From Acidimicrobiia bacterium (GTDB lineage Bacteria > Actinomycetota > Acidimicrobiia > Spongiisociales > JAHEDJ01), in the NCBI GenBank assembly GCA_035471805.1, contig DATIPS010000067.1, forward strand, positions 1-61,548: a stretch of DNA of 61,548 nt, given 5' to 3'. Positions 53,562 through 61,548 of the stretch are shown here, one piece after another; the stretch's first letter is position 1; each line of letters opens with the position of its first letter. The position numbers and the translations under genes were made by a program. Under the pieces are notes generated by a model that was not told the DNA's origin, made no database searches, and worked only from the letters and a program-made list of their open reading frames with translations.

Positions 53562-54170
53562 ATGACCGATCAAACCGCCCCGGCCGGCGAAGATGGGGTA
53601 AAGCGGTGCTGGTGGGCCGGCTCCGATCCTCTGTACCGGGCGTACCACGATAGAGAGTGGGGATTTCCGGTCACCGACGACACGCGCTTGTTCGAGAAAC
53701 TCTGCTTGGAGGGCTTTCAGGCCGGCCTGGCCTGGATCACGATCCTGCGCAAGCGGGAGAACTTCCGCGCCGCATTCGCAGGATTCGAGATACCGACCGT
53801 CGCCGCATTCGGAACCGACGATGTCGATCGCTTGCTGGGCGATGCAGGCATCGTCCGGCATCGTGGAAAGATCGAGTCGACGATCAACAACGCTGCCCGA
53901 GCCCTCGATTTGATCAACGAGTTCGGATCCCTTTCCGGATACATCTGGCAGTACCGAGCACCTCTCCGCCCGGCCCCGACCCGGCCTGACGATCTACCGG
54001 CCAAGACCGAAGTGTCCGCCGCCCTCAGTAAGGATCTGAAGAGGCGGGGGTGGTCGTTCGTCGGGCCCACCACGGTCTATGCGTTCATGCAGGCAATGGG
54101 CCTGGTCAACGACCACATGGCCGGGTGCGAGATCCGGAAGGCCGTCGAAGCCGCCGGAGGTCGACCGTGA
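53562..54170 (+). CDS. tag: DNA-3-methyladenine glycosylase I
   Basis: 202 residues with all TagI marks: zinc ligands C16 (RCWWAG), H29 (AYHDREWG), H185 and C189 (NDHMAGCEI), plus GFQAGLAWITILRKRENFR and the ending helix. It removes 3-methyladenine from alkylated DNA. It starts 17 nt after the F420-type gene in the same direction, likely one transcript. Confidence 0.95.
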   Translation: MTDQTAPAGEDGVKRCWWAGSDPLYRAYHDREWGFPVTDDTRLFEKLCLEGFQAGLAWITILRKRENFRAAFAGFEIPTVAAFGTDDVDRLLGDAGIVRHRGKIESTINNAARALDLINEFGSLSGYIWQYRAPLRPAPTRPDDLPAKTEVSAALSKDLKRRGWSFVGPTTVYAFMQAMGLVNDHMAGCEIRKAVEAAGGRP

Positions 54171-54271
54171 CCCTACCCGGGCAGTCCCCGCCGTCATCCT
54201 TCTTCGTTGCGGAGCATCCTTGATCCGTCATGATCCGCGGCCGGAACCGGATCGTCGCAGGGCTATGCCCG

Positions 54272-56995
54272 CTACCCGTGCCTGATGGCCGCCTGTGCGG
54301 CGGCAAGCCGGGCGATCGGAACACGGAAAGGTGAGCAACTGACATAGTCCAGGTTGAGTCGATGGCACAGATCGATGGAACTCGGGTCACCCCCGTGCTC
54401 GCCGCAGATCCCGATCTCGAGCCCCGGGCGTGTCGCCCGCCCCTGCTCGACACCCCACTTCATCAACTTGCCGACGCCGTCTTCATCCAGAGAGGCAAAT
54501 GGATTCACCGTCAGTATCCCCTGCTCCAGGTAGGAGATGAGGAAGCCCGTCTCGGCATCATCGCGGCTGATTCCGAAGGTCGTCTGAGTCAGATCATTCG
54601 TTCCGAACGAGAAGAACTCTGCATACTCGGCTATCTGGTCCGCGGTGATTGCCGCCCGGGGGACCTCGATCATCGTGCCGAACTTGTAGTCGACTTCGAT
54701 TCCCTGCTCATCCATCACGGCCTTGGCTTCGGCCTCTAGAACCTCTCGCTGGCGCTGCAACTCGTTCACATGGCTGGTCAACGGGATCATGATCTCGGGA
54801 TGAGTCACAATCCCCTCCCGGGCAACCCGGCATGCGGCCTCGAATATGGCCCGCACCTGCATCCTGGTGAGTTCCGGGATCATGATCCCGAGCCGCACCC
54901 CGCGGGTGCCGAGCATCGGGTTCATCTCGCGCAGCGCCTCGACCCGCTCCAGCATGTGCTCCTCTTCCTCCAGTTGGTGGAGGATCTCGTCGAGTTCGCG
55001 CAACGAGGCGGCATGGGCGAGACGGATCTTCTGATCGGTGATCGAATGCGTCAGGTCCTCGAAAGCCGGAAGAAACTCGTGCAAAGGCGGATCGATCAGC
55101 CGGATGATCACCGGCAGTCCGTCCATCGCCCGGAACAAACCGGCGAAGTCGTCGCGCTGGAACGGCAACAGAACATCCAGCGCCTCTTGCTGCCTGGTCG
55201 GCGATTCCGCAATGATCATCTCCTGGAAGAAAGGCATTCGCTCCGGCTCGAAGAACATGTGCTCCGTCCGGCACAAGCCGATGCCCTGCGCGCCGTACGA
55301 CCGGGCCCGTTCGGCGTCGCGGGGGTAGTCGGCGTTCGTCCACACCTCGAGACGGCGAAACTCGTCTGCCCACGACAACAACTTGGTCAACGAGGGATCT
55401 TCGATGTCCGGGACCTTCGTCGCGAGTTGGCCGGAGAACACCTCACCTGTGGTGCCGTCGATAGAAACCCAATCGCCCTCCGCGATGTCCTTGCCACCGA
55501 CATGCATCAACCGGTTGGCCATATCGATCTCGAGTGCGGCAACTCCCACGACCGCCGGCTTGCCGAACTGTCGGGCGACCAGAGCGGCGTGGCTGGTCCG
55601 TCCACCTCTACTCGTCAGGATGCCGTCGGCGGCAAGCATGCCGTGGACATCGTCCGGCTTGGTTTCCGGACGCACCATGATCACGTGTTTGCCTTCGTCC
55701 TTCGCCCACCGCTCGGCCAGATCGGCATCGAAGGCAACAATCCCGACTGCGGCGCCCGGCGAGACGTTCAAGCCCGTTGCCACCAGATCTGCGGACTCAA
55801 TGGCTCTCCGCCGTGATTCAGGATCGAACTGAGGATGCAGGAAGAAATCGACCTGGTCCGGATGAACCCGCATGACGGCCTCCTCCTTGCTGATCATGCC
55901 TTCCTCGACCTGATCGACTGCGATACGGACCGCCGCCTGCGCGGTTCTCTTGCCGTCCCGCGTCTGAAGGAGCCAGAGCTTGCCGCGCTCGATAGTGAAC
56001 TCCATGTCCTGCATCTCGCGGTAGTGCTGTTCGAGCTTCCGAGCAGTTGCAGAAAACTCCTCGTATAAGGTCGGCATCACCACACGCAGGTGATCTATGG
56101 GATCGGTGACCCGAATCCCGGCAACCACGTCTTCACCCTGCGCGTTGACGAGGAAATCGCCTTCCAGACGTGGCTCACCGGTAGTTGCGTTGCGGGACAT
56201 GGCGACGCCCGTGGCTGAGTCTTCGCCCATGTTGCCGAAGACCATCGTCTGGATGTTGACGCCGGTCCCGAGGCTGTGATCGATGCCGGCCGCGTTGCGG
56301 TAGTCGAAGGCCCGCTTCCCGTTCCAGGAACGGAACACGGCCTCTGCGGCCAAAGCCAGTTGGCGGAGCGGATCGGTCGGGAAGTCCTGGTGGGCGAACC
56401 GGCGGACGATCGCCTTGAACTCCTCGACTATCTCCTCGAAGTCCTCGGCCGTCAGTTCGGAATCAGTTTCGACACCGCGCCTGGCCCGGTGGCCGGAAAG
56501 CACATCCTCGAACGGCTCATCATCGACGTTGAGGACGACGGATCCGAACATCTGCACGAGCCGCCGATAGGAGTCGTAGACGAACCTGGGATCGCCGGTC
56601 ATCTTGACCATCTCGGCCGCGACCTCGTCGTTGAGTCCTATGTTCAAGACGGTGTCCATCATCCCCGGCATCGAGAACTTGGCACCGGATCGACACGAAA
56701 CCAGGAGAGGGTTGGAGGGATCGCCGAAAGACTTCCCCGTCTCGGCTTCTATGCCCTCCAGGGCATCGACAACTTGATCCCACATCTCCGCCGGGAACTT
56801 CTCTCCGGCTGCCAGATAGGCATTGCATGCCTCGGTGGTGATCGTGAAACCCGGAGGAACCGGGACGCCTATGCGCGTCATCTCGGCAAGATTCGCGCCC
56901 TTGCCGCCGAGAAGCGCACGAACAGCCTCCCAGTCGCCGCCGGCGTGCTCTTCCGCTTGCTCGACTTCGTCGAACGCATAGACCCACTTGCTCAT
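54272..56995 (-). CDS. ppdK: pyruvate, phosphate dikinase
   Basis: 907 residues, full-length PPDK. An ATP-grasp N-terminal domain (GGKGANLAEMTRIGVPVPPGF) is followed by the phosphohistidine domain with H469 in GGRTSHAALVAR and a C-terminal PEP/pyruvate TIM barrel ending with CGEHGGDPSSIDL. It interconverts PEP, AMP and PPi with pyruvate, ATP and Pi, useful in gluconeogenesis. Monocistronic; divergent from the YwiC-like gene. Confidence 0.96.
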   Translation of the reverse strand: MSKWVYAFDEVEQAEEHAGGDWEAVRALLGGKGANLAEMTRIGVPVPPGFTITTEACNAYLAAGEKFPAEMWDQVVDALEGIEAETGKSFGDPSNPLLVSCRSGAKFSMPGMMDTVLNIGLNDEVAAEMVKMTGDPRFVYDSYRRLVQMFGSVVLNVDDEPFEDVLSGHRARRGVETDSELTAEDFEEIVEEFKAIVRRFAHQDFPTDPLRQLALAAEAVFRSWNGKRAFDYRNAAGIDHSLGTGVNIQTMVFGNMGEDSATGVAMSRNATTGEPRLEGDFLVNAQGEDVVAGIRVTDPIDHLRVVMPTLYEEFSATARKLEQHYREMQDMEFTIERGKLWLLQTRDGKRTAQAAVRIAVDQVEEGMISKEEAVMRVHPDQVDFFLHPQFDPESRRRAIESADLVATGLNVSPGAAVGIVAFDADLAERWAKDEGKHVIMVRPETKPDDVHGMLAADGILTSRGGRTSHAALVARQFGKPAVVGVAALEIDMANRLMHVGGKDIAEGDWVSIDGTTGEVFSGQLATKVPDIEDPSLTKLLSWADEFRRLEVWTNADYPRDAERARSYGAQGIGLCRTEHMFFEPERMPFFQEMIIAESPTRQQEALDVLLPFQRDDFAGLFRAMDGLPVIIRLIDPPLHEFLPAFEDLTHSITDQKIRLAHAASLRELDEILHQLEEEEHMLERVEALREMNPMLGTRGVRLGIMIPELTRMQVRAIFEAACRVAREGIVTHPEIMIPLTSHVNELQRQREVLEAEAKAVMDEQGIEVDYKFGTMIEVPRAAITADQIAEYAEFFSFGTNDLTQTTFGISRDDAETGFLISYLEQGILTVNPFASLDEDGVGKLMKWGVEQGRATRPGLEIGICGEHGGDPSSIDLCHRLNLDYVSCSPFRVPIARLAAAQAAIRHG

Positions 56996-57112
56996 GGTTT
57001 CCCCTCGGGAGATTCAATCCAGAAACTACGCGATGATTCTGGTCTGCCGCGCGCCGAACCTCTAGGGTCCCGAGTCACACTATGCCCCGTCCGAAGTACG
57101 AAAGGCTTCGCC

Positions 57113-57895
57113 ATGGCCAAGTCGACGCTGCGTACCGTTGTCGTTCCGACGGAACACGGAGGATGGGGATTCACGCTCGAGCCCGTGCTGCTGGGCATGC
57201 TCGTTGTCCCGGGAGCACCGGCACTTGGAACGGCCATCGCAACATTCGCGATCTTCCTGTCGAGGCGGCCGCTTCGAATTGTCGTGGCCGACTGGCGGCG
57301 AGATCGGCGTCTCGCCCGCACAGATGTTGCGTTGTGGTCGATCGTCGGACTCGGAGTCATCGCCCTCGCCGGTCTTGCACTTACGTTGATCACCGCGTCC
57401 GACCCGTTCTGGTGGCCGCCGGCGGTTGCCGCACCCCTGGTGGCAGTGCAACTGAGCTTCGATCTCGACAACCGCGGCCGGGAGCTCGTTCCCGAACTGC
57501 TGGGTCCTATCGCGCTCGGAGCCGCAGCACCGACGGCCCTCCTCGCCGGCGGCGTCGGATGGGAAATCGCGGTCGGGGCCTGGTTGGTGTTGATGGCGCG
57601 CATCGTCCCGTCAATCCTGTTGGTCCGGGCGCAGCTGCGCCGCGCCAAGGGACAGGACTTTACGCAGAAGTCGACCGTCGCCGCCGGCACGACGGCGCTG
57701 ATGATCGTCGCCGGCGCTGCCGCGGTCGGGTGGGTTCCGTGGTTGTCGGTCGGTGCGGCGGCTCTGCTGGTCATGTGGAACTCCAGCTCGTCTCGCCTGC
57801 CGCCCCTCCCGGTGAAGACCCTCGGTTGGACCCAGATGCTGGTTGGAGCAGTTGTGGTGGCGGCCTTCGCGGCCGGACACCACTTCGGCTGGTAG
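57113..57895 (+). CDS. YwiC-like integral membrane protein
   Basis: 260 residues with about eight membrane helices. The N-terminus VVVPTEHGGWGFTLEPVLLG is the diagnostic YwiC-like (PF14256) opening; PLRIVVADWRRDRRL and LLVRAQLRRAKGQ are typical loops. Function unknown. ATG at 57113 with AAAGG upstream. Confidence 0.85.
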   Translation: MAKSTLRTVVVPTEHGGWGFTLEPVLLGMLVVPGAPALGTAIATFAIFLSRRPLRIVVADWRRDRRLARTDVALWSIVGLGVIALAGLALTLITASDPFWWPPAVAAPLVAVQLSFDLDNRGRELVPELLGPIALGAAAPTALLAGGVGWEIAVGAWLVLMARIVPSILLVRAQLRRAKGQDFTQKSTVAAGTTALMIVAGAAAVGWVPWLSVGAAALLVMWNSSSSRLPPLPVKTLGWTQMLVGAVVVAAFAAGHHFGW

Positions 57896-57980
57896 GAGCG
57901 CATCCCGTCGGGTGCACCGGTCGCCTTGCGGTCCGAGTAATCCAAAGCCGACCCAGGGATCCCGGCGGTAACCTCGCGGA

Positions 57981-58994
57981 ATGATCTCCCCGAACCTGCC
58001 ACCCGGATTCACGTGGCGCCCGGCCACGCTCGAAGACGTCGGCGCCGCCGTCGATCTCTTCAACCTGGCCGACAGGGAGTTCCTGGCTCCGGGTGCTCCC
58101 GGCTGGCACCGCCAGGACGAGACGAGAAGCGAATGGACGGAACCCGGCTTCGACCCGCAGACGGACACGGTGCTTGTGTTCGACGACCAAGCTCGCCTCG
58201 TCGGCTATCAGGAGGCCTTCACTACTCCGCCCCATGTTCGGGCGATCGTCTGGGGACGAGTCCACCCGGACTACCGCGGAGCCGGGCTCGGCTCGGCCCT
58301 CGTCGAATGGGGCGAGCAACGGGCACGGGAACTGGTCGGGAGGGCGCCGGAGGGTGCAGCCGTCGATGCTCAGGCATGGGTGGACACTGCCAACGAGGGT
58401 GCAACAAAGCTTCTCGAGGGGTCCGGTTTCACCCGTACGCGCTACTTCTGGGACATGGAGATAACGATGTCGGAGCCTCCGGCCGAGCAACGGTGGCCGG
58501 ACGGTCTGGAGATACGCCCCTTCGTGCGGGAAGAGCATCATCGAATCGCCCACAATGCAGTGCTCGAATCGTTCAAAGACCATTGGGGCTTTGCAGACGC
58601 AGACCCGGACGAGTCCTTCGAACGGGCGGTGCACGAGGTCGAGTCCGATTCCAACTTCGACCCGAAGTATTTCCACGTTCTCTGGGACGGTGATGAGGTT
58701 GCAGCCGTGTCGCTCTGCCACCCGAAAGCAGAGAACGACCCGCGCAAAGGCCTGGTGGGCGTTCTGGGGGTCAGGAAAGCCTGGCGACAGAGGGGGCTGG
58801 GTCTCGCCATCCTCCTGCACTCGTTTCGGGTGTTCTGGGACAACAACATGCCGGTCGTGACGCTCGGAGTCGACGCCGACAGCCTCACCGGCGCGACCAG
58901 GCTGTACGAGAAGGCCGGAATGCACGTCGAGCGCACCTTCGCCACCTATGAGAAGCGGCTTCGCGAAGGCAAGGAACTCCGCAATCGAGGGTGA
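57981..58994 (+). CDS. tandem GNAT acetyltransferase, mycothiol-synthase-like
   Basis: 337 residues with two GNAT domains. The first has RVHPDYRGAGLGSALVEWG (about residues 95-115); the second has VRKAWRQRGLGLAILLHSFR (about 260-285). Both carry acetyl-CoA binding loops. The arrangement is that of MshD, which acetylates Cys-GlcN-Ins in mycothiol synthesis; other tandem GNATs exist. It ends just before the R6/R7 repeats. Confidence 0.8.
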   Translation: MISPNLPPGFTWRPATLEDVGAAVDLFNLADREFLAPGAPGWHRQDETRSEWTEPGFDPQTDTVLVFDDQARLVGYQEAFTTPPHVRAIVWGRVHPDYRGAGLGSALVEWGEQRARELVGRAPEGAAVDAQAWVDTANEGATKLLEGSGFTRTRYFWDMEITMSEPPAEQRWPDGLEIRPFVREEHHRIAHNAVLESFKDHWGFADADPDESFERAVHEVESDSNFDPKYFHVLWDGDEVAAVSLCHPKAENDPRKGLVGVLGVRKAWRQRGLGLAILLHSFRVFWDNNMPVVTLGVDADSLTGATRLYEKAGMHVERTFATYEKRLREGKELRNRG

Positions 58995-58999
58995 CCGAG

Positions 59000-59048
59000 T
59001 TTCTCAGCAATGCCGTCGTGCCCTGAGAGCATCAGTATTGCTGAGAAA
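59000..59048. repeat. palindromic repeat family 1, copy R6 (pair with R7)
   Basis: Arms TTTCTCAGCAATGC and AGTATTGCTGAGAAA. Loop GCCCTGAGAGCAT, different from R1-R5. It begins within 6 bases of the tandem-GNAT gene stop. Confidence 0.93.
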
Positions 59049-59058
59049 CCACTCCCCG

Positions 59059-59108
59059 TTTTCTCCGCAATGTTCTTGTCGCTGGAGAGCGCCAGTATTG
59101 CCGAGAAA
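59059..59108. repeat. palindromic repeat family 1, copy R7 (pair with R6)
   Basis: Opens TTTTCTCCGCAATG and closes AGTATTGCCGAGAAA. Its loop CGCTGGAGAGCGC shares GAGAGC with R6. Spacer to R6 is 10 nt, both in the same direction. Between R7 and the msrB start lie about 145 nt with no other feature seen. Confidence 0.93.
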
Positions 59109-59253
59109 GCAGAGGAGGAGCTGCGCGTCGCCGCCGCCGGCCAGCAAACCCGACCACTCTTCCCTGCCTGCGCACAAAACCGCAGAGCCCATAACCTATG
59201 ACCTCGACGAAGACCCGGCCGCCATGCGCATTTGCACTCCGAAGGAGGATCCG

Positions 59254-59655
59254 ATGCCAGACACACCATTCCCCAGACTGACCGATGAGCAGTGGCGGGA
59301 ACGCCTGACTCCGCAGCAGTACGAAGTCACCCGCGGGGGGGCCACCGAACCACCGTTCACCGGCGAGTACTGGAACACCAAGGATCCCGGCGTGTATCGC
59401 TGCGTCGCGTGCGGAACCGAGCTGTTCCGCTCCGATACCAAGTTCGATTCCGGAAGCGGATGGCCCAGTTTCTACGCTGCCGTGGACGACGGGAAGATCA
59501 TCACGAAGGAGGACCGCAGCCACGGCATGGTGCGTACCGAGATCATCTGCGCCACCTGCGATAGCCACCTCGGCCACCTGTTCGACGACGGTCCCAACCC
59601 GACCGGTCTCCGCTACTGCGTGAACTCCGCGGCGCTGGAGCTCGATCACGACTGA
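59254..59655 (+). CDS. msrB: methionine-R-sulfoxide reductase B
   Basis: 133 residues with the resolving/catalytic region RYCVNSAALEL (catalytic C122) and zinc ligands CVACG and CATCDSHLGH. TKFDSGSGWPSFYA is the MsrB substrate loop. It reduces methionine-R-sulfoxide with thioredoxin. AGGAGG 6 nt before the ATG at 59254 fixes the start; longer frames run back through R6/R7. Confidence 0.96.
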   Translation: MPDTPFPRLTDEQWRERLTPQQYEVTRGGATEPPFTGEYWNTKDPGVYRCVACGTELFRSDTKFDSGSGWPSFYAAVDDGKIITKEDRSHGMVRTEIICATCDSHLGHLFDDGPNPTGLRYCVNSAALELDHD

Positions 59656-59721
59656 CCAGACGAGCCGCACAGGAGGAGCGCGTTTACACTCTGAAGCACG
59701 ACCCGAGGGGAGAACTGGATC

Positions 59722-60156
59722 ATGACTTTGCTTCATCGTCGATCGGATCGGATCAAGACCCTCAAGCAGATACCGCTGTTCTCTGCTCTGAGCCAGAAGG
59801 ACCTCAACGAGGTGGCGAAACGAGCGGGCGAGGTTGCGGTTTCCAAAGGGACGGTGATCGCCGAACAGGGCGAGCGCGGTAGTCAATGCTTCGTTATTGT
59901 GCGCGGCTCCGTGTCGGTCCGCAGAAACAACCGGAAGATCTCTCTCTATGGCGAGGGTGAGGTGCTCGGCGAGATGTCGTTGCTGGACGGCAAGCCCCGC
60001 TCCGCCTCACTACGCGTCGAAGAGGACGCCGTGCTGATGGTGATCAGCCGTCAGGATTTCCACTACCTGATCGACCACCTTCCCGGACTGGATCGAAAGC
60101 TCCTGGTGAGCCTGTCGGAACGTTTGAGGAGCATGGACAAGGGGCTCGACCACTAG
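59722..60156 (+). CDS. cyclic-nucleotide-binding domain protein
   Basis: 144 residues, a stand-alone cNMP-binding beta-roll. IPLFSALSQKDLNEVAKRA, VIAEQGERGSQCFVIVRGSVSV and GEVLGEMSLLDGKPRSASLR are typical; the phosphate-binding cassette (GEMSLLDGKPRSA) is present. No DNA-binding domain is attached, so it may act as a partner or sensor. Confidence 0.87.
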   Translation: MTLLHRRSDRIKTLKQIPLFSALSQKDLNEVAKRAGEVAVSKGTVIAEQGERGSQCFVIVRGSVSVRRNNRKISLYGEGEVLGEMSLLDGKPRSASLRVEEDAVLMVISRQDFHYLIDHLPGLDRKLLVSLSERLRSMDKGLDH

Positions 60157-60212
60157 GCGACGGCCAAACCGGCCCTCTATCCACTGGCCCCTCGGCACCC
60201 AGATCGGGCATC

Positions 60213-61548
<1,336 letters not shown>

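Noticed and set aside
57113-57895. 539-residue version of the YwiC-like gene starting at 56276
   Set aside because: The extra N-terminal part is antisense to ppdK. The typical family start EHGGWG lies near 57113, with a ribosome site before it.

Overview
High-GC bacterial chromosome with dense, mostly short-spaced genes on both strands. The gene set points to an actinobacterium, most plausibly of the Acidimicrobiia or a nearby deep lineage. It includes F420-type enzymes (a luciferase-like oxidoreductase at 2152-3009 and a deazaflavin-dependent nitroreductase-like protein at 52969-53544), an EtfD-like membrane iron-sulfur protein, a tandem-GNAT protein resembling mycothiol synthase, a YwiC-like membrane protein, two-subunit acyl-CoA carboxylases and an actinobacterial-type HhH-GPD glycosylase. 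This placement is inferred from gene families, not from a marker-gene search. No rRNA, tRNA, prophage, insertion sequence or CRISPR array was recognised, and no stretch over 300 bases lacks a gene or a described element.

Layout. 1-4750: a conserved protein of unknown function, a DoxX-like/F420-type pair and a GH13 glycosidase. 4790-8280: a MacA/MacB-like ABC export operon whose adaptor carries two peptidoglycan-binding repeats. 8410-9290: two tandem small zinc-finger paralogues sharing an upstream element. 9290-13710: an EtfD-like Fe-S protein and a PspA/TPM-type envelope pair. 13770-16530: peroxiredoxin, proline dehydrogenase, pyrroline-5-carboxylate reductase and a divergent YbaK-type deacylase. 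16650-20410: uridine kinase, a divergent GyrI/WYL pair with a palindromic operator, a DNA glycosylase and a hydroxyacid dehydrogenase. 20500-22920: feoA/feoB. 23920-27950: an acyl-CoA carboxylase pair followed by a small Rdx-family gene with an in-frame UGA. 27950-33120: FAD oxidoreductase, TrmH methyltransferase, VOC protein, ClC channel and a B3/4-domain protein. 33180-43830: a fatty-acid and ketone-body block (CoA ligases, acyl-CoA dehydrogenase, thiolase plus DUF35 partner, aldehyde dehydrogenase). 43900-46740: metX and metY behind a SAM-I riboswitch. 46740-61548: assorted genes including a VOC-rhodanese fusion, a membrane molybdopterin oxidoreductase, tag, ppdK, msrB and a 3'-truncated hrpA.

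Most striking findings. (1) A probable selenoprotein of the SelW/Rdx type at 27684-27944: a CxxU motif is encoded with TGA, a strong ribosome binding site lies upstream, and a 9-bp hairpin with a G-initiated apical loop begins right after the TGA, as bacterial SECIS elements require. A conventional gene caller would start at an internal Met and lose the active site. (2) Two families of ~50-nt intergenic palindromes, one with seven copies (mostly tandem pairs) and one with two. Both have T-rich 5' ends and A-rich 3' ends, the wrong polarity for intrinsic terminators. (3) A duplicated zinc-finger gene whose two copies keep a similar 30-nt element upstream.
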